Shown here: piece by piece, positions 34,922-43,618 of the stretch
Numbering within the stretch: the first letter of the stretch is position 1
How the letters are laid out: each line of letters starts with the position of its first letter
Source: Salinispora vitiensis
GTDB taxonomy: Bacteria > Actinomycetota > Actinomycetes > Mycobacteriales > Micromonosporaceae
Direction of reading: 5' to 3'
NCBI RefSeq assembly: GCF_000378825.1
Contig: NZ_KB900388.1
Coordinates: 991,947-1,055,946, forward strand
DNA: 64,000 bases
The notes under the pieces: model-generated
Databases searched by the model: none
What the model was told of the DNA's origin: nothing
What the model saw: only the letters and a program-made list of their open reading frames with translations
Translations under genes and position numbers: made by a program

Positions 34922-35716
34922 GTGTTGGCCGGCATACTTCTCGGCGTGCTGATCGGCCCCTGCCCCTACCTCGACACGCCAGCGCCACTGGCATTCGCCC
35001 ACCGAGGTGGTGCCGCCGAGGGCGACGAGAACACGGCCGCGGCGTTCGCCCGCGCCATCGACCTGGGCTACCGGTACGTCGAGACCGATGTGCACGCCAC
35101 CGCCGACGGCGTCGCGGTGGTCTGCCACGACCCCACGCTGCGCCGGGTGACCGGCTCCCCCGGGCGAATCGCCGAGCTGCGGTGGGCCGATCTGGCGGCG
35201 GTGCGCGTCGGTGGGGCCTCCGTCGTGCCCCGCCTGGACGAGGTGCTGCACGCCTGGCCGCAGGTTCGGTTCAACGTCGACGTCAAGGCCGGCTCCGGCG
35301 TCGAACCGGCGGTGGCCGCCGTCGAGGGCGCCGGCGCCGGCGATCGGGTGCTGTTGGCCTCCTTCAGCGACGCGCGGCTGGCCCGGATGCGGGCGCTGAC
35401 CCAGGGCCGGATAGCCACCGGTCTCGGCGTACGAGGGGTGGCGCGACTGCGGATGGCGTCGTTGGCCGGCCGGCGGCTGCGGCTGCCGGAGTCGGTGGTC
35501 GCCGCGCAGGTGCCGGTGCGGTACGGGCGGCTGCGGGTCACCGACCGCCGGTTTCTGGCCTACTGTCACCGCCTGGGGCTGCAGGTGCATGTCTGGACCA
35601 TTGACGAACCCGCCGAGATGCACGAGTTACTGGACCTTGGGGTGGATGGCATCATGACCGATCACGTGGGCGTGCTGCGCGACGTCTACCGCAGCCGCGG
35701 CCACTGGGCCGTCTGA
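34922..35716 (+). CDS. Glycerophosphodiester phosphodiesterase
   Basis: A 264-residue GDPD TIM barrel from the GTG at 34922. The catalytic His27-Arg28 is in FAHRGGAAEGDENT, metal ligands Glu54/Asp56 in YVETDVHAT and H-D in VCHDPTLRRV. It hydrolyses glycerophosphodiesters to glycerol-3-phosphate and an alcohol. Residues 1-13 are hydrophobic and could anchor or export it. Its position after PlsC and 20 nt before the MFS gene suggests one transcript. Confidence 0.92.
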   Translation: MLAGILLGVLIGPCPYLDTPAPLAFAHRGGAAEGDENTAAAFARAIDLGYRYVETDVHATADGVAVVCHDPTLRRVTGSPGRIAELRWADLAAVRVGGASVVPRLDEVLHAWPQVRFNVDVKAGSGVEPAVAAVEGAGAGDRVLLASFSDARLARMRALTQGRIATGLGVRGVARLRMASLAGRRLRLPESVVAAQVPVRYGRLRVTDRRFLAYCHRLGLQVHVWTIDEPAEMHELLDLGVDGIMTDHVGVLRDVYRSRGHWAV

Positions 35717-35736
35717 TTCGAGGATAGATCCCGGAC

Positions 35737-37131
35737 ATGTCCGCCACCGCCGCCCCCGCCGTTGACGACACTCCCCCCACCCCGCGCAGCAGCCGCCGGG
35801 AACGCACTGGTTGGTACTTCTACGACTGGGCGAACTCGGCGTTCCAGACCACCGTCATCACCGTGTTCCTCGGTCCGTTCCTCACCACCGTCGCGGAGCA
35901 GGCGGCCGGCTGTGAGCTCGGTGCGGACAGCTGCCTCGGGTACGTGTACCCGTTGGGGATCAAGGTCGCCGTCGGGTCGTACTACCCGTATCTGATTTCC
36001 CTGTCGGTGCTGCTCACCGTCTTCGTGTTGCCGGTTGTCGGCGCGGTCGCCGACCGGACGCGGCACAAGAAACGGCTACTCGCCGCCGCGGCCTACGTCG
36101 GTGCCGGTGCGACTGTCGCGATGGCCTTCGTCACCGGGGAGCGGTACCTGCTCGGCGGGGCGCTGTTCCTGGTCGCCAACATCGCCTTCGGTGCCGCGAT
36201 CGTGGTGTACAACTCCTTCCTGCCGCAGCTGGGCGGGCCGGACGACCGGGATGGGATCTCGAGCCGGGGATGGGCGCTGGGGTACCTCGGCGGGGGGCTG
36301 TTGCTGGCGCTCAACCTGGCCGTGGTCACCGCGTTCACCGAGGAGGGCAACCCGCAGCGCACCCTGGACCTGGCCCGCTGGTCGATCGTTTCGGCCGGGG
36401 TGTGGTGGGCGGCGTTCACCCTGGTGCCGCTGCGCTGGCTTCGCGAGCATCCCACCGCCGCGGCGCTGACCAGCGGCGGCAACGTGCTCACCGACGGTTT
36501 CCGGCAGCTCGGGCGTACGCTGCGGCAGCTGCGGGCGTATCCGTTGACGCTGTTCTTCCTGCTGGCGTTCCTGGTCTACAACGACGGCATCGCGACGGTG
36601 ATCACGCTGTCCTCCCAGTACGGCACCGAAGAGCTACGGCTGACGCAGAGCACCCTGATCATCACCATTTTGTTGGTGCAGTTCCTGGCCTTCGGTGGCG
36701 CGCTGCTGCTCGGCGCGCTCGCCCGGCGGATCGGTGCGTGGAAGACCGTCCTGTTGAGCCTGGTGCTGTGGATCGCGGTGGTGATCGCCGCGTTCCGGCT
36801 GCCCGCCGAGGCGCCGCTGCCGTTCATGGCGCTCGGCGCGGCCATCGGGCTGGTGCTCGGTGGTAGCCAGGCGTTGAGCCGGTCGTTGTTCAGCCAGCTC
36901 ATCCCGGCCGGTAAGGAGGGTGAGTACTACGGCTTCTACGAGATCAGCGATCGGGGTACCAGCTGGCTTGGTCCGCTCGCCTTCGGGCTGGTGTTCCAGC
37001 TGACCAACTCCTACCGGGTGGGCCTGGTCTCGCTGCTGATCTTCTTCGTGGTCGGGTTTGTGCTGCTGCTGGCGGTACCGATGCGTCGGGCGATCGTGGC
37101 CGCGGGGAACCGACCGCCGCGGGTGCTGTGA
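35737..37131 (+). CDS. MFS transporter, UMF1/Atg22-like family
   Basis: A 464-residue permease of about 12 spans. The start RTGWYFYDWANSAFQTTVIT carries the Y-D-W-A-N-S motif that defines the UMF1/Atg22-like MFS family. VLPVVGAVADRTRHKKRLL holds the loop 2-3 signature and GSQALSRSLFSQLIPAGKEG the later loop. The substrate is unknown; relatives export amino acids or metabolites. It lies just downstream of the GDPD gene. Confidence 0.9.
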   Translation: MSATAAPAVDDTPPTPRSSRRERTGWYFYDWANSAFQTTVITVFLGPFLTTVAEQAAGCELGADSCLGYVYPLGIKVAVGSYYPYLISLSVLLTVFVLPVVGAVADRTRHKKRLLAAAAYVGAGATVAMAFVTGERYLLGGALFLVANIAFGAAIVVYNSFLPQLGGPDDRDGISSRGWALGYLGGGLLLALNLAVVTAFTEEGNPQRTLDLARWSIVSAGVWWAAFTLVPLRWLREHPTAAALTSGGNVLTDGFRQLGRTLRQLRAYPLTLFFLLAFLVYNDGIATVITLSSQYGTEELRLTQSTLIITILLVQFLAFGGALLLGALARRIGAWKTVLLSLVLWIAVVIAAFRLPAEAPLPFMALGAAIGLVLGGSQALSRSLFSQLIPAGKEGEYYGFYEISDRGTSWLGPLAFGLVFQLTNSYRVGLVSLLIFFVVGFVLLLAVPMRRAIVAAGNRPPRVL

Positions 37132-37186
37132 GCCGGTCGGTTGCGGCCGCCGTCGCCGCGGGGTTGATGGGCTAGGCTGCCGGACC

Positions 37187-37885
37187 GTGACCGACCGCAT
37201 CCCCGCCGATTCCACCCACCGCTCCCCCGCGTCCGGGCCGTCCGGGTCCGCCGGCACGCAGGGGCGGCCGTTGCACGCCGCGGCGCTGCGGTTCTACTGG
37301 GGTCCGATGGACTGCGGCAAGTCCACCATGGCGTTGCAGATGAACTACAACCACGCCCGGCAGGGGCGGCGGGGCCTGGTCACCACCCGCATCGACCGGT
37401 CGTTGGGCCCGCGGGTGACCACCCGCGTCGGGCTGGCGCACGAGGCGGTGGAGGTCACTGCCGAACTGGACCTGCGCGCGCTGGTCCGCAGCCGGCGGGC
37501 CGAGGGGGCCGGGGTCGACTACCTGATCTGCGACGAGGCCAGTTTCTACCAGGTCGAGCAGGTGGAGCAGCTGGCCGAGTTGGTTGACGCCGACGATGTT
37601 GACGTCTACGCGTTCGGCCTGGCGACCGACTTCCGGTCCCGGATGTTCCCGGCGGCGCGGCGGCTGTTCGAGTTGGCGGACTCGGTGGCCCGGATCCAGG
37701 TGGAGGTGCTCTGCTGGTGTGGGCGGGAGGGGCTGCTCAACGCCCGCGTGGTCAACGGTCGGGTGGCGCGGGAGGGCGCGCAGGTGGTTGTCGGCGACAC
37801 GGCCGAGACCGCCCAGGTGCGTTACCAGGTGCTCTGCCGGCGCCACCACCGTGCCGGCGAGTTGGGGCCGGCCACGTCCGGCTGA
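37187..37885 (+). CDS. tdk: Thymidine kinase
   Basis: A 232-residue type II thymidine kinase from the GTG at 37187. It has a ~30-residue disordered start, then FYWGPMDCGKSTMALQ (P-loop G-P-M-x-x-G-K-S-T), the catalytic Glu in ICDEASFYQVEQ and the zinc site CWCGREGLLNARV with CRRHH near the end. It salvages thymidine to dTMP. The usual second glycine of the P-loop is Asp-Cys here, a common actinobacterial variant. The gene is not obviously co-transcribed with its neighbours. Confidence 0.92.
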   Translation: MTDRIPADSTHRSPASGPSGSAGTQGRPLHAAALRFYWGPMDCGKSTMALQMNYNHARQGRRGLVTTRIDRSLGPRVTTRVGLAHEAVEVTAELDLRALVRSRRAEGAGVDYLICDEASFYQVEQVEQLAELVDADDVDVYAFGLATDFRSRMFPAARRLFELADSVARIQVEVLCWCGREGLLNARVVNGRVAREGAQVVVGDTAETAQVRYQVLCRRHHRAGELGPATSG

Positions 37886-37930
37886 CCGGATTCGTCCCGG
37901 GGGCCGGTGGGTCCTCCCCGGGCCGGTGGG

Positions 37931-38389
37931 TCAGTACGGGTCGCCGCAGACCCGCCAGCCGCCGTCCTCGGTGATGATGGAGAGATCCCGCTGTTCGGTG
38001 GTGCCGCTGTCGCGGGTCAGCCGTACGGTGACGGTGCCCTGTGGTCGACCGCGGCGGCTGGTGACCGCGACGTCGACGATCTCGTAGGTCGCTACGGTCG
38101 GCGGGGTTCGTACCCAGCTACTGAAGCCGATCTTGCTCCAGCGGCTGCGGGAGTCGGCGCAGAGCTTCTCGTAGGCGGCGGCGGTGTCCCCGGTGGTGAG
38201 CTGTCGCAGGAAGCCGTCGGCGGTGAGCCGTACCGGCCCGGCGGCGCGGGTCACCGCCTGCAGGTTCCAGGCGGCCAGCCCGGCGACACCAACACAGCAG
38301 AGCAGGACCATCGTGCCCGCGACGACCAGGCCGGTCCGGAGCGGCCGTCGCGGCTGCGACGGCCGAATCCACGGCGGCTCGGCGTTCAC
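37931..38389 (-). CDS. Membrane-anchored protein with a small alpha/beta (lumazine-/NTF2-like) domain
   Basis: A 152-residue protein with one span near the N-terminus (TGLVVAGTMVLLCCVGVAGL), so the rest is extracytoplasmic. The remainder has LTTGDTAAAYEKLCADSRSR then VDVAVTSRRGRPQGTVTVRL and EDGGWRVCGDPY, the pattern of DUF4878/NTF2-like domains in actinobacterial surface proteins. Two Cys (LCADS and RVCGD) could form a disulfide. Function unknown. It is convergent with tdk. Confidence 0.75.
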   Translation of the reverse strand: MNAEPPWIRPSQPRRPLRTGLVVAGTMVLLCCVGVAGLAAWNLQAVTRAAGPVRLTADGFLRQLTTGDTAAAYEKLCADSRSRWSKIGFSSWVRTPPTVATYEIVDVAVTSRRGRPQGTVTVRLTRDSGTTEQRDLSIITEDGGWRVCGDPY

Positions 38390-38471
38390 ACCCTGCGACG
38401 GTAGCGACCTGCCGCCGGGCGATGGTGCGGAATACCGCGACGCACAGCGGAAGTATTTCCATAATTACGGT

Positions 38472-39476
38472 ATGCGTATTGCCGTTGTCGGGGTGGGCCG
38501 GATGGGTGCCATCCACGCCGCCAATCTTCGCCGCCACGCCGACGTCACCTCGTTGGTGGTCGCCGACGCCGACCGGCAGCGTGCCCAGGAGTTGGCGCGC
38601 CGCCTCGATGCCAGCGCGGCGGACTCGGTTGACGAGGTCTTCACCTCCTCGACGGAGGCGGTCGTCATCGCCGCCAACACCGCCGCGCACGCCGAGTTGA
38701 TCCGGCAGGCGGCCCGGGCGGGTCTGCCCATTTTTTGCGAGAAGCCCGTCGCGGCGGACCTGTCCGAGTCGATACAGACCGTGCACGAGGTGCAGGCCGA
38801 GGGCGTGACGTTGCAGATCGGCCTGATGCGCCGGTTCGACGCGGGCTTTCAAGCCGGCCGGGCGTTGGTACGGTCCGGACGACTCGGTCGGTTGCACACC
38901 ATTCGGTCTATTGGCGCGGAGCCCGATCCTCCACCGGCCACCTACCTGTCGGCCTCGGGTGGCATCTTCTGGGACGCGCTGATCCACGACTTCGACCTGC
39001 TGCGGTGGATCACCGGCCGGGAGGTCGCCGAGGTGTACGCGTGTGGCTCGGACGCCGGGCCGCAGATCTTCGCCGAGTTGGGGGAACTCGACACCGCGAT
39101 GGCGCTGCTGACGATGGACGACGGGACGCTCGCCGCCGCCACCGCGGGCCGGTGCAACGGGGCCGGCTACGACGTGCGGATGGAGGTGTGCGGGGATGCG
39201 GACACCATCGCTATCGGGCTCGACCGGCACACCCCATTGACCTCCGTCGAGCCGGAGGCCACGTTCCCGTCGGCGGATCCCGTACAGAATTTCCTGGACC
39301 GTTTCGCGCCAGCGTTCGAGGCGGAGATCGATGCCTTTCTCCAGGTTGCCCGTGGGGATCTGGAGAACCCGTGTGACGGGCAGGAGGCGGTGGAGGCGCT
39401 ACGGGTAGCGGAGGCGTGCTGGCGGTCGCAGCGAGAGCGGCGACCGGTTCGGATGACGGAGATCGGCGGTTTCTGA
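38472..39476 (+). CDS. Gfo/Idh/MocA oxidoreductase, inositol 2-dehydrogenase-like
   Basis: A 334-residue NAD(P)-dependent dehydrogenase. The Rossmann start is MRIAVVGVGRMGAIHAANL, the lysine of FCEKPVAADL is the catalytic E-K-P motif, and GGIFWDALIHDFDLLRWITG gives the D-x(3)-H-D dyad of inositol dehydrogenases. It oxidises a cyclitol or sugar hydroxyl. The ATG at 38472 has no Shine-Dalgarno sequence; an AT-rich CATAATTA lies ~10 nt before it, so leaderless initiation is plausible. It is the first gene of a four-gene operon with a cyclase, an IolE-like protein and an LLM oxidoreductase. Confidence 0.88.
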   Translation: MRIAVVGVGRMGAIHAANLRRHADVTSLVVADADRQRAQELARRLDASAADSVDEVFTSSTEAVVIAANTAAHAELIRQAARAGLPIFCEKPVAADLSESIQTVHEVQAEGVTLQIGLMRRFDAGFQAGRALVRSGRLGRLHTIRSIGAEPDPPPATYLSASGGIFWDALIHDFDLLRWITGREVAEVYACGSDAGPQIFAELGELDTAMALLTMDDGTLAAATAGRCNGAGYDVRMEVCGDADTIAIGLDRHTPLTSVEPEATFPSADPVQNFLDRFAPAFEAEIDAFLQVARGDLENPCDGQEAVEALRVAEACWRSQRERRPVRMTEIGGF

Positions 39477-39527
39477 GGCGGTCACGGTCGGCGTGGCCTG
39501 TCGGCCCCGGGGTGCCGCTGCGGGCGG

Positions 39528-40730
39528 GTGGCATGGTTTGGGGCCCGGCGGGAACCAGGGTTCATGCCCCGATCCTGGAAGTGGGAGGCGCAGGTTACCC
39601 GGCCCGTCGAGTGGCGGACCGCACTGCACGACGGGTTGCTGGAGCTCACGCCGCGCAGCGACCCGGAGCTCTTCGGTGATCTGAACCACTCCCGGCGACG
39701 CTTCGTGGCCGTCGACGAGAATGCGTGGGGGTTGTACCAGAAGGAGATCATCTCGCTGCTGGACCGCTATCGACTCGAGTGGAACAATCCGCCCAGCCTG
39801 TTGCCGGGGGGTGAGGACGCCAAAACCCGCGACAGCGCGAACCGGATCTCCGATGAGATGAACGCCTTCGGCGTCGCCCGATTCGGCGAACCGCCGATCG
39901 CAATCGGCGGCGGTGTGCTGCACGACGTGTTCGGTCTGGTGGCGGGCGAATACCGGCGGGGCGTGTCGTGGGACTTCATCGGCACGACGCTCGTGTCCGC
40001 CATCGATTCGATGTTCGCCCTGAAGTGTGGCGTGAGCGCGGGATGGAAGAACCGGGCCGGTCTGTACCATCCCGCGCGGTCCTCGATGACCGATGCCCGT
40101 TTCTTCCAGACGTTGCCGCCGCACCAGATCCGGGATGGCTTCGCGGAGATCATCAAGATCGCTGTCGCTGGAGACTGTGCCCTGTTCCGGCTCCTCGAGG
40201 AGCATGGACCGCGGGTCGCCGAGGAGCGCTTCCGCAGTTACGACGGCCCTTCCGAGGAGATCCTCCGCCGGTCGATCTCGTGGATGCTGCGGGAGTTGAA
40301 ACGCAACCCGTTCGAGCGCGAGACGGCCCGGGCCAGCTACCTCGGGCACAACATCTCGCCAGGGCTTGAGCCCACCGTGACCCACGGCCACGCGGTGGCG
40401 TTGGACATCGCCTGGACCAGCATGATCGGCTGGCGGCGGGGGCTGATCGGGCGTTTTGTCCGCGACCGGATCCTGCGCCTGATCCGCTCATTCGGCCTGG
40501 ACGTGTGGCATCCCGCGATGGCCGACACGGACCTGCTGGTGGCCGCTCTGTCCGACGCCGTCCGACACCGTGGTGGCCAGCAGCTCATCCCGACGCCGGA
40601 CCGCGTGGGCCGGGTGACATACCTGGGGGATGTCACGACCGACGAACTGCGGCGCGCCGTCGAGGACCAACACCAGTGGGAATCCGGCGACCTGCGGTCG
40701 GATGCCGCGAAGGACGGTGGTCGGCGATGA
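39528..40730 (+). CDS. Sugar phosphate cyclase (EEVS/EVS-like, DHQ-synthase superfamily)
   Basis: About 400 residues. The NAD-binding segment is IAIGGGVLHDVFGLVAGEYR, followed by FIGTTLVSAIDSMFALKCGV and a GWKNRAGLYHPARS loop. The metal-binding Glu is in DGFAEIIKIAVAGD and the His ligands are in YLGHNISPGLEP and THGHAVALDIAW. The S-P-x-L-E motif in place of G-H-x-x-x-G-H-A-x-E is a hallmark of 2-epi-5-epi-valiolone-type synthases and their relatives rather than dehydroquinate synthase. The substrate should be a heptulose- or hexulose-phosphate; product unknown. The start is at 39528 or 39564. Its TGA overlaps the ATG of the next gene. Confidence 0.88.
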   Translation: MAWFGARREPGFMPRSWKWEAQVTRPVEWRTALHDGLLELTPRSDPELFGDLNHSRRRFVAVDENAWGLYQKEIISLLDRYRLEWNNPPSLLPGGEDAKTRDSANRISDEMNAFGVARFGEPPIAIGGGVLHDVFGLVAGEYRRGVSWDFIGTTLVSAIDSMFALKCGVSAGWKNRAGLYHPARSSMTDARFFQTLPPHQIRDGFAEIIKIAVAGDCALFRLLEEHGPRVAEERFRSYDGPSEEILRRSISWMLRELKRNPFERETARASYLGHNISPGLEPTVTHGHAVALDIAWTSMIGWRRGLIGRFVRDRILRLIRSFGLDVWHPAMADTDLLVAALSDAVRHRGGQQLIPTPDRVGRVTYLGDVTTDELRRAVEDQHQWESGDLRSDAAKDGGRR

Positions 40731-41638
40731 GTCCATCGGACCGTCTGGACCACCGGATCCGGGTTGGTTCGTCCCCAGACTCCTGGGGGGTGTGGTACGC
40801 GAACGACCCACGGCAGGTTCCCTGGCCACGTTTCCTGGACGAGGTGGCCCGGGCCGGATTCGAGTGGATCGAACTCGGCCCGTACGGGTATCTGCCGACC
40901 GACCCGACCCGGCTCGCCGGCGAAACCGCCCTCCGTGGCCTGCGGGTCGCTGCGGCGACCCTCTCGACGTCCCTGCACCGGGGTCACAGCGGCTGGCAGG
41001 AGACCTGGCCCCGGGTGGCGATGACCGCAGCGCTCGTACGGGCGGTGGGCGGGACCTGCATCGTGATCATGCCGGGCTACTGGCGAGACCCGTGGACTGG
41101 CGAGCCGACCGAGGAGCCGCACCTCACGGCGGCACAGTGGCGGGACCTCACCGTGTTGACCAACCGACTAGCCCGACAGGTCCGTGACTCCTTCGGGTTA
41201 CGCGTCATGCTCCACCCGCACGCCTACACCCACATCGACAACGAGCCGGCGGTTACCCGTTTCCTCGACGCGACGGACCCGGACCTGGTCTCCCTCTGCC
41301 TGGACGTGGGGCACTACACCTATTGCGGCGGAGACAGCGTGAAGCTGCTCGACACCTGTGGCGAGCGCGTCGGCCACCTGCACCTCAAGCAGGTCGACCC
41401 CGCGGTGCTCGCCGACGTTGTCGCCAAGGACGAGCCGTTCGGTACCGCGGTGACCCGGGGGGTGTGGTGCGAGCCGCCGAACGGGCTCCCCGCGCTGGAG
41501 CCGGTGTTGGCCGCCGCGCGACGACTCGACACCGACATGTTCGCCATCGTCGAGCAGGACCTGTACCCCTGCCCCGCCGACAAGCCGTTCCCGATCGCGG
41601 AACGAACCCGCCGACTCCTGCGCTCCTACGGGGTGTGA
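40727..41638 (+). CDS. Sugar phosphate isomerase/epimerase-like TIM barrel (IolE-like)
   Basis: A 303-residue AP-endonuclease-2-type TIM barrel. The start VGSSPDSWGVWYANDP is the IolE-like opening (G-x-x-P-D-S-W-G). Metal ligands lie in WIELGPYGY, VMLHPHAYTHIDNEP, SLCLDVGHYTYCGGD, GHLHLKQVDP and AIVEQDLYPC. IolE removes water from scyllo-inosose; here it may dehydrate or isomerise the cyclase product. The ATG overlaps the previous stop (ATGA), implying coupled translation with the cyclase. Confidence 0.88.
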   Translation: MSPSDRLDHRIRVGSSPDSWGVWYANDPRQVPWPRFLDEVARAGFEWIELGPYGYLPTDPTRLAGETALRGLRVAAATLSTSLHRGHSGWQETWPRVAMTAALVRAVGGTCIVIMPGYWRDPWTGEPTEEPHLTAAQWRDLTVLTNRLARQVRDSFGLRVMLHPHAYTHIDNEPAVTRFLDATDPDLVSLCLDVGHYTYCGGDSVKLLDTCGERVGHLHLKQVDPAVLADVVAKDEPFGTAVTRGVWCEPPNGLPALEPVLAAARRLDTDMFAIVEQDLYPCPADKPFPIAERTRRLLRSYGV

Positions 41639-41650
41639 TGGGATCAACAC

Positions 41651-42583
41651 ATGCAGTGCCATGTGTTCACCAATCCGCAGCAGGGGGCGAGCTACGACGA
41701 GATCGCCGCCACCGCCAGGGCGGTGGAGCAGCTCGGGCTCGACGGTTTCTTCCGCTCGGATCACTTCCTGGCGATGGAAGGTGCCGCGGGACTGCCCGGT
41801 CCCACGGACACCTGGGTGACCCTGGGCGCGCTGGCCCGGGAGACCCGACGCATCCGACTCGGGTCGTTGATGACCTCGGCGACGTTCCGGCAGCCGGGGT
41901 TGTTGGCGGTCACGGTCGCCCAGGTCGACCAGATGAGCAACGGGCGGGTCGACTTCGGTTTCGGAACCGGATGGCACGAGCCGGAACACCGCGCCTATGG
42001 TGTCCCCTACCCCGCCCTCGGCGAACGGTTCGACCGCTTCGAGGAGCAGTTGGACATCGTCACCGGCCTGTGGGGCACCCCGCCGGGCGAGCTGTTCACC
42101 CATCCCGGGCGGTACTACCAGTTGACCGACGCGCCGGGGTTGCCGAAGCCTGCCCAGCAGCGCCCTCCGATCATCATCGGCGGCACCGGACCGACGAGGA
42201 CACCGCGCCTGGCGGCCCGCTACGCCGACGAGTTCAACTTTGCCTTCCCGACCCTGACGGAGATCGCGGAGCAGGGCGCGCGGGTGGACGCGGCCTGCGA
42301 GCAGGCCGGTCGGGTGCCGTCGAGTCTTCGCCGCTCGGCTGTTGTCCTGCTCGTCTGCGGCCGGGACTCCGCCGAGGTGGCTCGGCGCGCGGAACCGGTC
42401 GGTGGGCTGTTCACCGCGCAGATGATGGAGCACGGGCTGGTCGGTTCCCCGACGCAGGTGGTCGACCGGATCGGGGAGTTGGCCGCGGCGGGCATCAGTC
42501 GGCTCTATCTGCAGACCCCACACCAGTTCGACGTTGATCACCTGGCGTACTTCAGCCACCACATCCTGCCGCAGCTGGACTGA
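41651..42583 (+). CDS. LLM-class flavin-dependent oxidoreductase
   Basis: A 310-residue luciferase-like TIM barrel. Features: LGLDGFFRSDHFLAMEG, RLGSLMTSATFRQPGLLAVT (cofactor pocket), GRVDFGFGTGWHEPEHRAYG (the G-R-x-x-x-G-x-G-x-G-W motif) and PPIIIGGTGPTRTPRLAARY. This layout matches the F420-dependent group seen in actinobacteria, though FMN cannot be excluded. It could reduce or oxidise the cyclitol intermediate. It starts 12 nt after the previous gene and ends the operon. Confidence 0.9.
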   Translation: MQCHVFTNPQQGASYDEIAATARAVEQLGLDGFFRSDHFLAMEGAAGLPGPTDTWVTLGALARETRRIRLGSLMTSATFRQPGLLAVTVAQVDQMSNGRVDFGFGTGWHEPEHRAYGVPYPALGERFDRFEEQLDIVTGLWGTPPGELFTHPGRYYQLTDAPGLPKPAQQRPPIIIGGTGPTRTPRLAARYADEFNFAFPTLTEIAEQGARVDAACEQAGRVPSSLRRSAVVLLVCGRDSAEVARRAEPVGGLFTAQMMEHGLVGSPTQVVDRIGELAAAGISRLYLQTPHQFDVDHLAYFSHHILPQLD

Positions 42584-42606
42584 CCGGTGCCGCCGGCCCC
42601 GGAGGG

Positions 42607-43605
42607 TCAGCCGCGGCGCCGGGACCGGGCCGCCCAGATCGCGTACGCCGGGTCCCGGTCGAGGTTGTGCCGGTCGCGGTCATAGCGGCGGGTGGTACGC
42701 GGGTCGGCGTGCCCCATCGCGTCCTGCACGTCTTCCAACGGCACGCCCTCGGCGCGGGCGGTGGTGGCGAAGGAGTGCCGCAGCGAGTGCGGTGACAGCC
42801 GCGCCCACCCCGGGATGCCGGCCGCCCGGGCGAGCCGGCGGACCAGCCGGAACACGGAGTGCCGGTCCAGCCGGGCTCCGGTCGAGGTCACCAGCAGCGC
42901 ACCGGTCAAGAGGTGCACCGGCACACCGGCGGCGCTGGCGCGCAGCGCCAGGTAGTCGTGCACCGCCGCCGAGGCGCTGGGGGTGAGGGCCCGCCGCCGG
43001 GCCTGGCCGCCCTTACCGGTGAAGCGGACACTGTGGTGGCCACGCTCGGCGCCCAGGTCCCCGACGTCCAACGACACCAGTTCGCCGACCCGCAGCCCGA
43101 GGTCGACTAGGAGCGCCACGGCGACCCGGTTACGGGCAGCGGTCGGGCCGGTGGCGCGGTCGGCGACGGTGAGTAGCGCGTTGACCTCCTCGGGGGTAAG
43201 CCCGATGGTCGCCGAGTGGTCGCGGTCAACGTGGGGACGATCCGCTCCGGTCACCGGGTTGGTCTCGACGGCCCGCAGCTTGACCAGGAAGTCGTACCAG
43301 CTGGACAGGGCGGAGAGTTTACGGGCGACCGTGGCGGGCGTGAGGGGCTTGCCGCTGCGGGCGTTCGGCGTCGATTCCAACCACCGCGCGTACGCGTTGA
43401 CATGCAGGAATTGTGCCCGCAGCGGGTCGGCGGCGACGTCGGCGCACCAGCCGAGCCAGCCGGCGACGTCCCGCCGGTAGGCGGCCCGGGTGTGTGCGCT
43501 GAGCCGGCGGTTGGCCAGCCACGCCTCGGTGAAGTCAGCCGCGCCGGCCGGCAGCGCCGGCGTTGGTATCGCGCGGCGCCGCACCGGGACCTCGGAGGAG
43601 AGCAT
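42607..43605 (-). CDS. Tyrosine site-specific recombinase
   Basis: A 332-residue recombinase. The core-binding domain (SAHTRAAYRRDVAGWLGWCA, residues ~35-140) is followed by catalytic residues Arg in DLGLRVGELVSLDV, Lys in FTGKGGQARRRALT, H-x-L-R-H in SPHSLRHSFATTARAEG, His in AMGHADPRTTRRYDR and Tyr at its end. It is similar to XerC/XerD-like and actinobacterial element integrases. It converges on the LLM gene with 23 nt between stops. No attachment site or phage genes are visible. Confidence 0.9.
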   Translation of the reverse strand: MLSSEVPVRRRAIPTPALPAGAADFTEAWLANRRLSAHTRAAYRRDVAGWLGWCADVAADPLRAQFLHVNAYARWLESTPNARSGKPLTPATVARKLSALSSWYDFLVKLRAVETNPVTGADRPHVDRDHSATIGLTPEEVNALLTVADRATGPTAARNRVAVALLVDLGLRVGELVSLDVGDLGAERGHHSVRFTGKGGQARRRALTPSASAAVHDYLALRASAAGVPVHLLTGALLVTSTGARLDRHSVFRLVRRLARAAGIPGWARLSPHSLRHSFATTARAEGVPLEDVQDAMGHADPRTTRRYDRDRHNLDRDPAYAIWAARSRRRG

Positions 43606-43618
43606 GTCCGAAAGGTTC

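Noticed and set aside
37899..37931. Short direct repeat of GGGCCGGTGGGTC between tdk and the next gene
   Set aside because: Two copies only, in GC-rich spacer; no function is suggested by context.
39528..40730. Annotation of the cyclase as dehydroquinate synthase (AroB)
   Set aside because: The S-P-x-L-E motif replaces the AroB G-H-x-x-x-G-H pattern and the neighbours are cyclitol-type, not shikimate, genes.
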